The translations under genes and the position numbers were made by a program. The notes beneath the pieces were generated by a model that was not told the DNA's origin, searched no databases, and worked only from the letters and a program-made list of their open reading frames with translations. A stretch of 64,000 nucleotides of DNA from an uncultured Lachnospiraceae bacterium (lineage in GTDB: Bacteria; Bacillota; Clostridia; Lachnospirales; Lachnospiraceae). Numbering within the stretch: position 1 is the stretch's first letter; every line of letters begins with the position of its first letter. Positions 35,067 to 43,348 of this stretch are shown here, one piece after another. Where the stretch lies: contig CACZBK010000008.1 in assembly GCA_902779395.1 (NCBI GenBank), positions 62,001 to 126,000 on the forward strand. Reading direction: 5' to 3'.

Positions 35067-35698
35067 CCAGCCTTTCCTGTTTTTTTAACAATAGTTATCT
35101 CTACTATATCTCCGCGCACTCCTACACGGACATCATCAGCGATATTGGCTACAATGGATTTTTCCAGTTCATCCCAGGCTTCTACAGCCTTTTTTTGTTT
35201 TTTCTCCTTTTCCACCATACTTTTATACTGAAGCAGCGACCATTCAAAATCCATGGGATTTATCGCCCCGTCTTCCCGCACACCAAGATTACCGTACATA
35301 ACAGTTTCGCCGTCAAATTCATTCTGCAGGCCGTCTATGCTTTCCGGGTCATTAAGCGCGTTTACGACTATATTCCGTATCATCTCCATGATACCCACAC
35401 TGCTCTCATTCTTTCCGCCGGATGAAAGGGCGATCAGTTTCTTTTTTTTGGTCCGGTCCATATAAGCATCCGCTCTCAGACATATACGGTACTCACCGTC
35501 TCCGCTCTCGATCCAGAATTTTCCTTCAAATCCTCCGGTTATCCCCCGTACCATACCAAGCATCTCTTCACTCAAAAGCCTGAGATACAGCCCTTCTTCA
35601 GGATCAATATGCTCATATTCCGCAAAACGTTCAGCTTCTTCAAGCGCTTTTTCTATTCCGGCCCCTTCACTGTATACCATTATCTTATCTGTGATCAT
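35063..35698 (-). CDS. degenerate HATPase-like protein of the partner-switching operon
   Basis: 211 residues. Near residue 38 it reads YLRLLSEEMLGMVRGITGGF, which resembles the first helix of an HATPase_c_2 domain, but the Asn that holds Mg-ATP is not evident and the G1 box is not recognisable. A later GGKNESSVGIMEMIRNIVVNAL may be the remnant of the G2 region. The C-terminal 60 residues are charged with a Lys-rich helix. It may be a non-catalytic partner or decoy for the STAS protein. It overlaps the following kinase gene by four bases. Confidence 0.6.
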   Translation of the reverse strand: MITDKIMVYSEGAGIEKALEEAERFAEYEHIDPEEGLYLRLLSEEMLGMVRGITGGFEGKFWIESGDGEYRICLRADAYMDRTKKKKLIALSSGGKNESSVGIMEMIRNIVVNALNDPESIDGLQNEFDGETVMYGNLGVREDGAINPMDFEWSLLQYKSMVEKEKKQKKAVEAWDELEKSIVANIADDVRVGVRGDIVEITIVKKTGKAG

Positions 35699-35713
35699 TA
35701 TCCCCTCCTGTTG

Positions 35714-35989
35714 TCAGACTATAGTAAGGATCTGTGAAAATCCGGTAATTTCCATAACTTTATTTACCATCTCGCCGGCATTTTTGATTACAAGCTTCCC
35801 ACCGTTTTTTTTGCACTCTTTATCCATTGCAAGGATAGTACGAAGACCTACGGATGAGATATAGACCGTATCCTCCATATCCAGGACCAGATCAAATATC
35901 CCCCTGGATGCGATTTCTTTAAGGTCCTCCGAAAAAGCCGTATTTGTCCCGATGTCTATCTTCTCCGGGGTTCTGTAGATTTCACTCAT
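35714..35989 (-). CDS. anti-sigma factor antagonist (STAS domain)
   Basis: 91 residues, one STAS domain. The phosphorylatable Ser lies in the conserved YISSVGLRTIL segment (S46 by alignment with SpoIIAA/RsbV). It would be phosphorylated by the HATPase kinase downstream and dephosphorylated by the PP2C phosphatase upstream. A good GGAGAAAG site precedes the ATG, 33 bp after the phosphatase gene. Confidence 0.93.
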   Translation of the reverse strand: MSEIYRTPEKIDIGTNTAFSEDLKEIASRGIFDLVLDMEDTVYISSVGLRTILAMDKECKKNGGKLVIKNAGEMVNKVMEITGFSQILTIV

Positions 35990-36021
35990 AATCTTTCTCC
36001 TTTATATATTATTTCGCGGGT

Positions 36022-37581
36022 TTAACCCCCGATGTATTCCAGGCATAGCATAGTCAGATCATCTGACTGTTCTGCACCTTCCGTAAAAACAGCGATAGCA
36101 TTATCCACTTCTCCGATAAGCTTATCGGGATCCAGCTGACCGCAGCTCTTCAATACCTCCAGCAGACGTTCTTCTCCGAAAAGTTCGGACCTGTCATTCA
36201 TCGCTTCTGTTACTCCGTCAGTATAAACCAACAGCTTATCCCCTTTATTCAGCTTAAATCCATGTTCCGTAAAAGGAATATCTTCCATAACCGCTACAGG
36301 CGGTGAATGTTTATATTCTACCAGCAGGGCTTCTCCGTTTGCAGATATCAGTCCCGGATGTTCATGTCCGGCATTAGCCGCGATCCCTTCTCCCGTCTTA
36401 ATATTCAACACAGCAAGCCACACCGTTATAAACATTCCGATATCCCCGCGCTCAAGGAGCTGACGGTTTATCTGGCTGAGACATTGTGCCGGCGAAGCAC
36501 CTGCCTGCATACTGTTCTTGATGATCGATTTTGCAACCATCATCAATAACGACGCAGGGACACCTTTCCCGGACACATCAGCCATCACAAGGCCAAGATG
36601 ATCTTTATCTACAAGGAAGAAATCATAAAAATCTCCACCTACTTCCTTAGCCGGTCTCATTGAGGCATAGATCTCAAATTCACCGTGTTCCGGAAAAGCA
36701 GGAAATTCATCGGGAAGCATACGCTTCTGTATTGCCGCCGCAACCTGCATATCCCTCGAGGCCGCTGCAGCCTCCCTGCCCTTAGAGACGTTGACAACAC
36801 AGTACATAAGCAGCATAACCGCCATAAGCACCGGATAAGCCAAAGACAGACCGAATATCATCATCGTCATCACGCTCACCGCAAAAGGCGTGATCAGATA
36901 TAATACCATAGCTATCAGCTGATAAAATCTGAGCTTTCTGCGCTGCAGCTTCATCAGCCACAGACACAGCGCTATCATAACAAAACCATATATCTGATGG
37001 ATCGGATAAAGCGCATTCCTTCCGTATTCACCTTCGGCATTCACAGTAAAATACTGTCCGGCAAAAAGGTTTATGATACACAGGGCTATACATATGATCA
37101 TCCCAGCAAGCACAGTTTTATCAAGCTTTGCCCTTATCTTTTCCTCGGGCTTAAGCAGCTCGGCGATATAATGCCAGAAGAAAAAACATGACACGGGCAT
37201 ACATATATAATATATGGTATTGTCAATAATATTTGCAGCTCTGAAATCCGGCAATCCGTTCAACAGCCAGGCAACAGCATCGGTAAACAGAGCCAGGATC
37301 ACTACATTCAACAGATACTGATAATACCTGCTGCTGTCAGCCCCACGAGAAACATCTATGATACAGCAGATATAAAGCACGTATCCCGTAACCATCCCCG
37401 ACAGATCGGCACTTATATTGATCAGGTATACCGGTTTAATATTTCCGGCACCCCTTATCATTAAGAATGCTATCACAAATACGATAAGCAAAATACATAC
37501 AAAGCTGTCGGTTATTATCCTTCCGGCGATCTTTTCATTACGAAGGGAGCTGTTTGATTTTTTTCCGTTTTCTGCTGCCAA
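36022..37581 (-). CDS. membrane PP2C phosphatase (SpoIIE/RsbU type)
   Basis: 519 residues. Eight or so transmembrane spans in residues 20-265, a short helical linker (AAAASRDMQVAAAIQKRMLP) and a PPM/PP2C domain to the end with the metal-binding acidic residues in EVGGDFYDFF, LVMADVSGKGVPASLLM, LLVYTDGVTEAMN and GAEQSDDLTMLCLE. It would dephosphorylate the STAS antagonist and thus release the switch on a membrane or envelope signal. The start seems to be TTG at 37581, six bases after the stop of the calpain-like gene; the next in-frame ATG lies inside the first span. Confidence 0.92.
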   Translation of the reverse strand: MAAENGKKSNSSLRNEKIAGRIITDSFVCILLIVFVIAFLMIRGAGNIKPVYLINISADLSGMVTGYVLYICCIIDVSRGADSSRYYQYLLNVVILALFTDAVAWLLNGLPDFRAANIIDNTIYYICMPVSCFFFWHYIAELLKPEEKIRAKLDKTVLAGMIICIALCIINLFAGQYFTVNAEGEYGRNALYPIHQIYGFVMIALCLWLMKLQRRKLRFYQLIAMVLYLITPFAVSVMTMMIFGLSLAYPVLMAVMLLMYCVVNVSKGREAAAASRDMQVAAAIQKRMLPDEFPAFPEHGEFEIYASMRPAKEVGGDFYDFFLVDKDHLGLVMADVSGKGVPASLLMMVAKSIIKNSMQAGASPAQCLSQINRQLLERGDIGMFITVWLAVLNIKTGEGIAANAGHEHPGLISANGEALLVEYKHSPPVAVMEDIPFTEHGFKLNKGDKLLVYTDGVTEAMNDRSELFGEERLLEVLKSCGQLDPDKLIGEVDNAIAVFTEGAEQSDDLTMLCLEYIGG

Positions 37582-37586
37582 TGTGC

Positions 37587-39929
37587 TTATGCCTCATCCC
37601 CGCTGATGTTCACGACAGAAAAACATATTTTGAATATGCCAAACGGCACATCAACAGTTTCCTGCTTCCTGATATCCCTTATACGAAGTGTTCTCTGACC
37701 GGCGGTCTTTTCACCTTCTCCGTATACGACAAATTCATGATTCTGCTCAAGATCCACAGGGAATATCACGCTGTCTTTTTTACGATTATACTTAAGGCTG
37801 CCTCCGTTTGTACATGTGGTTGCCGTTATACTCTTACCGGCCTCAGAATACGCCAGTATCTGACCTATAACTTCATCTCCCGTTACGTGCAGGACCTGCA
37901 TAGACGTTCCGTCTTTCAGATAATCTGTATCAGCCCCCGGAAGATCCCTTGTACCAAGATGCAAACCATCTCTCCCAAACAGAAGTCTGGCTGCAAGTTC
38001 CTGACTTCCCGAATGGATATCATTTCTGGAAAGAGATCTGTCGGCAATACCTGCATTTCTCCAGTCCTTCTTTTCCTTCTTGGGATCATAACGGAAAGCT
38101 GCACCACCTTCAGTATTTTTCAGAAGTACACAGGCCGCTTTTTCTACCAGATCTACCCACATCGGTCTGTTAACATCGGAAGATTTGGTCTTCTTTACCC
38201 TTATATTCTGTGGATGACCCTTTTCATCATAGAGCCTTACTATAGCCATCTTTTCATCTGCCGGATCATCTTTTATGAGCTTTTCTAAAATATAAGCCGG
38301 ATCACGCAGGGCAAGCGCCGCCAGAGCCGCAATAAAATAAGAATCATTTATCTTTTTGTCCTGCAGTACTGCTTCGGCCTTAATATCATCATGCGGATAA
38401 AACAATGAATACTTCTTTGAACCCGGCATCTCATAAAACCGCTCTTTAAACATATTATCTGATGCATCTATCACATAATCCGGCTCAATAATATCACCCA
38501 TACGCGCTACCATAACATGCGCCCGGTTCTGTTCTATTTTTTCTTTCGCCCTTAAATATGCCTGATCTATCCGCTTTTCCATCGCTTCAAGATCCGCCAG
38601 GATGTATCTGCCGTGTATCTCTTTAACCTTTTTGATCTGCTGAAGTTTCTGATCCTGTGCTGAAAGCTTTTTATCTACAGCTTTCTTAAGTTCCTCCATC
38701 AGCGCCTTTTCTTCCAGGCCGGCCGCTTTTTCAGCCTCTTCTTTCTTTTTCTGCTCTGCTTTTTTCTTTTCCTCTTCCTCTTTTTTCTTCTGTTTTGTCT
38801 TTTTCTTCTCTTCTTCCTCTTTTTTCTTCTGTTCTGCCTTTTTCTTCTCTTCTTCCTCTTTTTTCTTCTGCTCTGTCTTTTTCTTCTCTTCTTCCTCTTT
38901 TTTCTTCTGTTCTGTCTTTTTCTTCTCTTCTTCCTCTTTTTTCTTCTGTTCTGCTTTTTTCTTTTCCTCTTCCTCTTTTCTTTTTTTATCCTCTTCAGCC
39001 TTCTTTTTCTCGGCTTTCTTCCTGTCTTCCTCCTGCTTCTGTATCATCTGAAGCTTGATGGCAGTATCATTTTTATCAGACGTTATACGACTGTCTTCTT
39101 TCTTTTTGACCTGTTCAGTACTGTTAGTTTTTTCCTGTTTTTCCTCTTCCTGATCCGTTTTTTTCTTTTTAACAACTTCTATAACTTCAGGTTCTTTAAC
39201 AGTTTTTTTATGTTTCTTTCTCTTAGGCACCTCAAGATACTTCTCATCAGCCGCTTCCCTGTTAACCATCCAGTAGGGAATGGTTATCGTCGTAAAAGGA
39301 CGGCGTCGGGATAACCCTACCGTATATGTGATCAGGCCGGGATTATCCGCCATGATATTGTCTTCCCCGAATTCCTCATCATATATGGCATTTCTTTCAA
39401 ATCGTATCGATTCACCGATATTTTCTTTATCATCAAGCAGTTTTTCCGCCAGCATACGGCGCGCCTCATTCTTAAGGTCCTCTACCTCCTCAAGTCTTTT
39501 TGCTCCGGTTTCGCCCTTTAAAAAAGTAAACCTGAAGCGGGAATAAGCCTTACATGCTTCTATGATATTCTTAAGATCTTCCGGATCTTCTTTTCCTTTA
39601 TCCTTATTTTTGTAATAACGTGCCAGAGCTTCGCGCACCATCGGCATGCGCCCTTTCTCGCCCTCTATCTTTTTTGCAAATTTTCTGTGAAACCCGATAA
39701 ACACAGCTTCATCAGGTATGTCTCCTTCAAGTACTTTTACATTATCTTCCAGCTCCAGCTGGGAAAACCCATCATCCGTAGCATCATAAACCTCTTTCTT
39801 TTTGGATCTGTCCAGACTGAGATCACTCTTTAAGCGCACGATCTCTTCGGGCTTTTCTATTTCAAGAGTCCGCTTCTGCTCTATATGGATAGACGCACTT
39901 CTCTTCTTTTCTTTTTCAACATCACACAT
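37587..39929 (-). CDS. coiled-coil protein with calpain-like C-terminal domain
   Basis: 780 residues, no signal peptide or span. Residues 1-230 form an unrecognised domain, 240-430 is a highly charged coiled coil with a 13-residue tandem repeat, and about 490-775 resembles the calpain (C2) cysteine-peptidase fold: KINDSYFIAALAAL at the position of the GDCWLLAALASL nucleophile motif, MWVDLVEKAACVLL for the LW..LLEKAYAK helix, NHEFVVYG for the catalytic His strand (H731) and LRIRDIRK for the Asn/Asp strand (D752). The nucleophile position is Ser530 instead of Cys. The gene overlaps its upstream neighbour by eight bases and is followed at six bases by the phosphatase. Confidence 0.7.
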   Translation of the reverse strand: MCDVEKEKKRSASIHIEQKRTLEIEKPEEIVRLKSDLSLDRSKKKEVYDATDDGFSQLELEDNVKVLEGDIPDEAVFIGFHRKFAKKIEGEKGRMPMVREALARYYKNKDKGKEDPEDLKNIIEACKAYSRFRFTFLKGETGAKRLEEVEDLKNEARRMLAEKLLDDKENIGESIRFERNAIYDEEFGEDNIMADNPGLITYTVGLSRRRPFTTITIPYWMVNREAADEKYLEVPKRKKHKKTVKEPEVIEVVKKKKTDQEEEKQEKTNSTEQVKKKEDSRITSDKNDTAIKLQMIQKQEEDRKKAEKKKAEEDKKRKEEEEKKKAEQKKKEEEEKKKTEQKKKEEEEKKKTEQKKKEEEEKKKAEQKKKEEEEKKKTKQKKKEEEEKKKAEQKKKEEAEKAAGLEEKALMEELKKAVDKKLSAQDQKLQQIKKVKEIHGRYILADLEAMEKRIDQAYLRAKEKIEQNRAHVMVARMGDIIEPDYVIDASDNMFKERFYEMPGSKKYSLFYPHDDIKAEAVLQDKKINDSYFIAALAALALRDPAYILEKLIKDDPADEKMAIVRLYDEKGHPQNIRVKKTKSSDVNRPMWVDLVEKAACVLLKNTEGGAAFRYDPKKEKKDWRNAGIADRSLSRNDIHSGSQELAARLLFGRDGLHLGTRDLPGADTDYLKDGTSMQVLHVTGDEVIGQILAYSEAGKSITATTCTNGGSLKYNRKKDSVIFPVDLEQNHEFVVYGEGEKTAGQRTLRIRDIRKQETVDVPFGIFKICFSVVNISGDEA
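38718..38951. repeat. tandem 39-bp repeat in the calpain-like gene
   Basis: Six units encoding EQKKKEEEEKKKT/A variants (residues 327-404). The DNA is almost pure purine on the coding strand and the copies are near identical, so slippage-driven length variation is expected. Confidence 0.85.
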
Positions 39930-41139
39930 CCGCTCTTACCTCCGGCTCCTGAAGAATTGCGCCCAGTATATAATTCCCCTGTTGAACAGGAAAATATTCA
40001 TCAAGCACATATGCATCCTCATCACTTTCAACACTGATACATAACAGATCATCCTGGGGAGATGTACGTGACGCTTTCAGTACAAAACTGTAAAGCAATA
40101 ATTCCGCATCGTCTTCTGCTTCAGGCATACAATACAGAAACTCCGTACTTATATCTCCGGACCTGCGTTTATGGGCAAGCAAAAGGCCTGCCGGATTCAG
40201 CTCATCACCGGTAAAACAGCTGAGTTTTAAGTCAATGTAACTTTTGGGAAGCGTATCAGAAGCAATATACCCGCTGTATTCGGTGACTGCCAGAAATCTT
40301 TTTATCAGCGATTGCGCCTTTTCCTCTTCCAGTTCCGAAAGAAATACCACTTTATCGCTAAACCGGTCTGCTATCCCATGAGTATCTATATCACCGATCC
40401 TGCATACAAAATCCGTCTCGATCGCAGGTGTAAAAGTAAAACGCCAATTATCCAGCATCATACCAATGCTTTCAAACTGATCTCCGGGATGAAAATCAAG
40501 GGTGATCGCAGAAACCTTTTTGTCTATAGCCACATTAATGATCTCAGATAAGAGAACGTCAGCACATCCGCGTCTTCTGTGATCGGGATGGATATAAAGC
40601 CAGACTATCCTGAGTATCGATTCATCCTCAGCTCCCTTATCGTAATAATATGCCAGAGCACCTACACCTGCTTTTCTTATCCCATGAAGCTGAAGTATTC
40701 CGATCGCACGGTATTTTCCCGCATCAACAGCTTCACGCACATCCTCATCCAGCACGGTCGAAAAGCATGCGGAATCAGCTTTATTGATCGCCGCTATAAG
40801 CTTTCCCGTACGTTTTTCATATTCTTTACGGTCTGAGCGGACTGCGCTTAATACTGCACTCCCTTTAGCGCTCAGCGGATGGAACCTTCCGGCTATACGG
40901 CACATGACCTTCTGCCTTTGCATAAACAGTTTTTCTGCCTCTTTAGGATAAAAAGCAGCTCCCCTGTCTTCCGAAAGAATGGTTTTCAGCTTTTCCTTAA
41001 GTTCTGAAGCCATCCTTAAGTCATTATTATAGTCCTGCATGATCTTATCCGGATCATCCAGACCCTGTCTTTCTTTTTCAAGTATATCTATCTTTTCCGG
41101 ATCAGGCTGGAAAAATTCTTTTTCTTTCCGGCTTAACAT
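39922..41139 (-). CDS. GNAT acetyltransferase with second GNAT-like module
   Basis: 405 residues. A helical N-terminal 120 residues lead into a GNAT domain with RIVWLYIHPDHRRRGCADVLL (motif A, R-R-x-G-x-A pyrophosphate loop). The C-terminal 180 residues form a second module of similar fold without that loop and related to the 33732-34595 protein. It is the first gene of the partner-switching operon and overlaps the calpain-like gene by eight bases. Substrate unknown; a protein lysine or N-terminus is possible. Confidence 0.75.
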   Translation of the reverse strand: MLSRKEKEFFQPDPEKIDILEKERQGLDDPDKIMQDYNNDLRMASELKEKLKTILSEDRGAAFYPKEAEKLFMQRQKVMCRIAGRFHPLSAKGSAVLSAVRSDRKEYEKRTGKLIAAINKADSACFSTVLDEDVREAVDAGKYRAIGILQLHGIRKAGVGALAYYYDKGAEDESILRIVWLYIHPDHRRRGCADVLLSEIINVAIDKKVSAITLDFHPGDQFESIGMMLDNWRFTFTPAIETDFVCRIGDIDTHGIADRFSDKVVFLSELEEEKAQSLIKRFLAVTEYSGYIASDTLPKSYIDLKLSCFTGDELNPAGLLLAHKRRSGDISTEFLYCMPEAEDDAELLLYSFVLKASRTSPQDDLLCISVESDEDAYVLDEYFPVQQGNYILGAILQEPEVRADV

Positions 41140-41186
41140 AATAATCTCTCCTGTAAATCGATCTAATATATAAACTCCTGCCAGAT

Positions 41187-43310
41187 CTAAACAAGCTCAT
41201 ACTCAGCAGTAAGACACTTTTTACCCGTAAGCTCAACACTGCGAACATCCGGCTGCTGGGTACCGGCAAATATCTTATACCGCCCTTTTATCCTTATACG
41301 CTCTCCTTTTTCAGTAACGGTATCAAAAGCCGCAGCAGGTATCGTGATGCATAAGCGCTTTTCTTCTCCGGCATCCAGTTTCACATGTTCAAATGCACAA
41401 AGCGAATAAAACGGCTGATCATCTGCATTCATTCCGCAGGAAATTAGCGCTTCCCTGTTTGATATATATATCTGAACGATCTCATCCTGTATGCCCAGGC
41501 CTTTATTCTTTATAAGCAGCTGCGCCGAAACATCACCTGTCTCTCCGATCGCATGCAATTCAAGACCGGAACAATCCGTATCATTGTATGACAGGCCATA
41601 TCCGAAAGGATAAAGCGGCTTTTTATCGGTATATCTGTATGTACGTCCTTTCATTGAATAATCCGTGAATTCCGGAAGATCGCCCTCATAACTCATCGTT
41701 ACGGGCAGCTTTCCGGAAGGAGAAACCTTACCGAATAAAATATCTCCCAGTGCTTCTCCGCCGCACTCACCACTATACCAGCACTGAAGTATTGCAGAGC
41801 AGTCTTTCTCTTCTTCGGATACATCCATTGCACTTCCGGTGTTGAGTATAAGAACTATCGGTTTCCCGCTTTCCTTAAGCGCATTAAACAGCCGTCTTTG
41901 AGACTCCATCAGATAAAGGCTCTGCTTATCTCCGGCTGCAAATGCATTTCCCGCATCACCCTCTTCACCTTCTATGGATGAATCAAGACCAAGGCACAGT
42001 ATCACTGCATCCGAATGCTCCGCAACACTTAAAGCTTCGCTGATACGATCATCATTTTCCCCAAGCGGCTGCACTTTATCTTTAAACAGATGGCAGCCTT
42101 CCGAATACAATATGCGTACACCGCTGCCGGCAGCAGCACGTATACCATCCAGGTCAGTCACATAACGCGATGCCGTACCGTTATAATTGCCATTTAATAC
42201 CTCTATAGATGAAGCGGTAGGGCCGATAATACCGATAGTTTTTATCCCGGATCTGTCAAGCGGTAAGATCCCGTCATTCTTAAGCATCACCGCACTGCGG
42301 CAGGCAGCTTCATATGCCAGATGGCGGTTTGCATCAGTATCAACATCATTCAGTCCGAGTGAATCATATTCGCAGTCATCGGCAAACATCCCCAGTCTGA
42401 AACGGGTGGTAAATACCCTTACCGCAGCTTCCCGAATATCCTCTTCGCTTACCTTTTTATCCTGATATGCCTTATACAGTGTGGGATATACCCACCCGGC
42501 ATTAAGATTGCATCCTGCTTTCAGAGCTAAAGCAGCTGTCTCTTCCGCATTTTCAGTCACATGATGATTGGCATGGATGTCATTGAGCGCGCCGAAATCC
42601 GAAACGACATGTCCGTCAAACCCCCATTCCTCCCTCAGTTTTTTCTTAAGAAGATAATTGCTGGCACAGCAGGGTTCGGAATTGGTACGGTTATATGCTC
42701 CCATAACGCTCTCAACACCTGCTTCGCATACTGCAGCTTTAAACGCGGGAAGATAGGTTTCCTCAAGATCCTTTTCGCTTACTTTTGCGTCAAAAGAATG
42801 CCGCAGGGCTTCCGGCCCCGAATGTACTGCAAAATGTTTAGCACAGGCTGCAGTCTTTAAATACTTTCCTTCTCCCTGAAGTCCTTTTATAAAAGCCACT
42901 CCCAGTCTGGATGTAAGATAAGGATCTTCCCCGTAAGTCTCCTGTCCGCGCCCCCAGCGCTGATCCCTGAACAGATTGATATTGGGTGACCACAGAGTTA
43001 TTCCCTTATATATCCCTCTGTCACCGTGTTTACGGGCCTCATTATATTTTGCACGGGTTTCTGTAGCTATGACATCTGCGATCTTTTCAAGCAGTTCAGC
43101 ATCAAACATTGCCGCAAGACCTATAGCCTGCGGAAAAACCGTTGCCGTACCACTCCTGGCAGTACCGTGAAGGCCCTCATTCCAGTAATTATATGCCGGT
43201 ATGCCAAGCCTTTCGATCGCAGGAGAATTATACAAAAGCTGCGATGCACATTCCTCTACAGTCATTTTTCCGACAAGTTCTCTTGCTTCTTTTTTAAAGT
43301 CTCTCTTCAT
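41187..43310 (-). CDS. glycoside hydrolase family 3 (beta-xylosidase/beta-glucosidase type)
   Basis: 707 residues, no signal peptide, so intracellular. NYWNEGLHG at 41-49 and LWSPNINLFRDQRWGRGQETYGEDPYL from 107 are typical of the xylosidase branch of GH3; the nucleophile is D238 in GHVVSDFGAL. A C-terminal fibronectin-III-like domain holds PLYPFGYGLSYNDTDC. It probably cleaves xylo- or gluco-oligosaccharides after uptake. GGAGG precedes the ATG. The gene stands 47 bp upstream of the acetyltransferase operon with no clear terminator, so read-through is possible. Confidence 0.92.
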   Translation of the reverse strand: MKRDFKKEARELVGKMTVEECASQLLYNSPAIERLGIPAYNYWNEGLHGTARSGTATVFPQAIGLAAMFDAELLEKIADVIATETRAKYNEARKHGDRGIYKGITLWSPNINLFRDQRWGRGQETYGEDPYLTSRLGVAFIKGLQGEGKYLKTAACAKHFAVHSGPEALRHSFDAKVSEKDLEETYLPAFKAAVCEAGVESVMGAYNRTNSEPCCASNYLLKKKLREEWGFDGHVVSDFGALNDIHANHHVTENAEETAALALKAGCNLNAGWVYPTLYKAYQDKKVSEEDIREAAVRVFTTRFRLGMFADDCEYDSLGLNDVDTDANRHLAYEAACRSAVMLKNDGILPLDRSGIKTIGIIGPTASSIEVLNGNYNGTASRYVTDLDGIRAAAGSGVRILYSEGCHLFKDKVQPLGENDDRISEALSVAEHSDAVILCLGLDSSIEGEEGDAGNAFAAGDKQSLYLMESQRRLFNALKESGKPIVLILNTGSAMDVSEEEKDCSAILQCWYSGECGGEALGDILFGKVSPSGKLPVTMSYEGDLPEFTDYSMKGRTYRYTDKKPLYPFGYGLSYNDTDCSGLELHAIGETGDVSAQLLIKNKGLGIQDEIVQIYISNREALISCGMNADDQPFYSLCAFEHVKLDAGEEKRLCITIPAAAFDTVTEKGERIRIKGRYKIFAGTQQPDVRSVELTGKKCLTAEYELV

Positions 43311-43348
43311 ACGTAACCTCCGCAGTTATCATATCCCCTTTATCCGTC

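Noticed and set aside
37554-38288. Plus-strand open frame of 244 codons
   Set aside because: It is antisense to the calpain-like gene and phosphatase start, has no ribosome site and its translation has the composition of a shadow frame.
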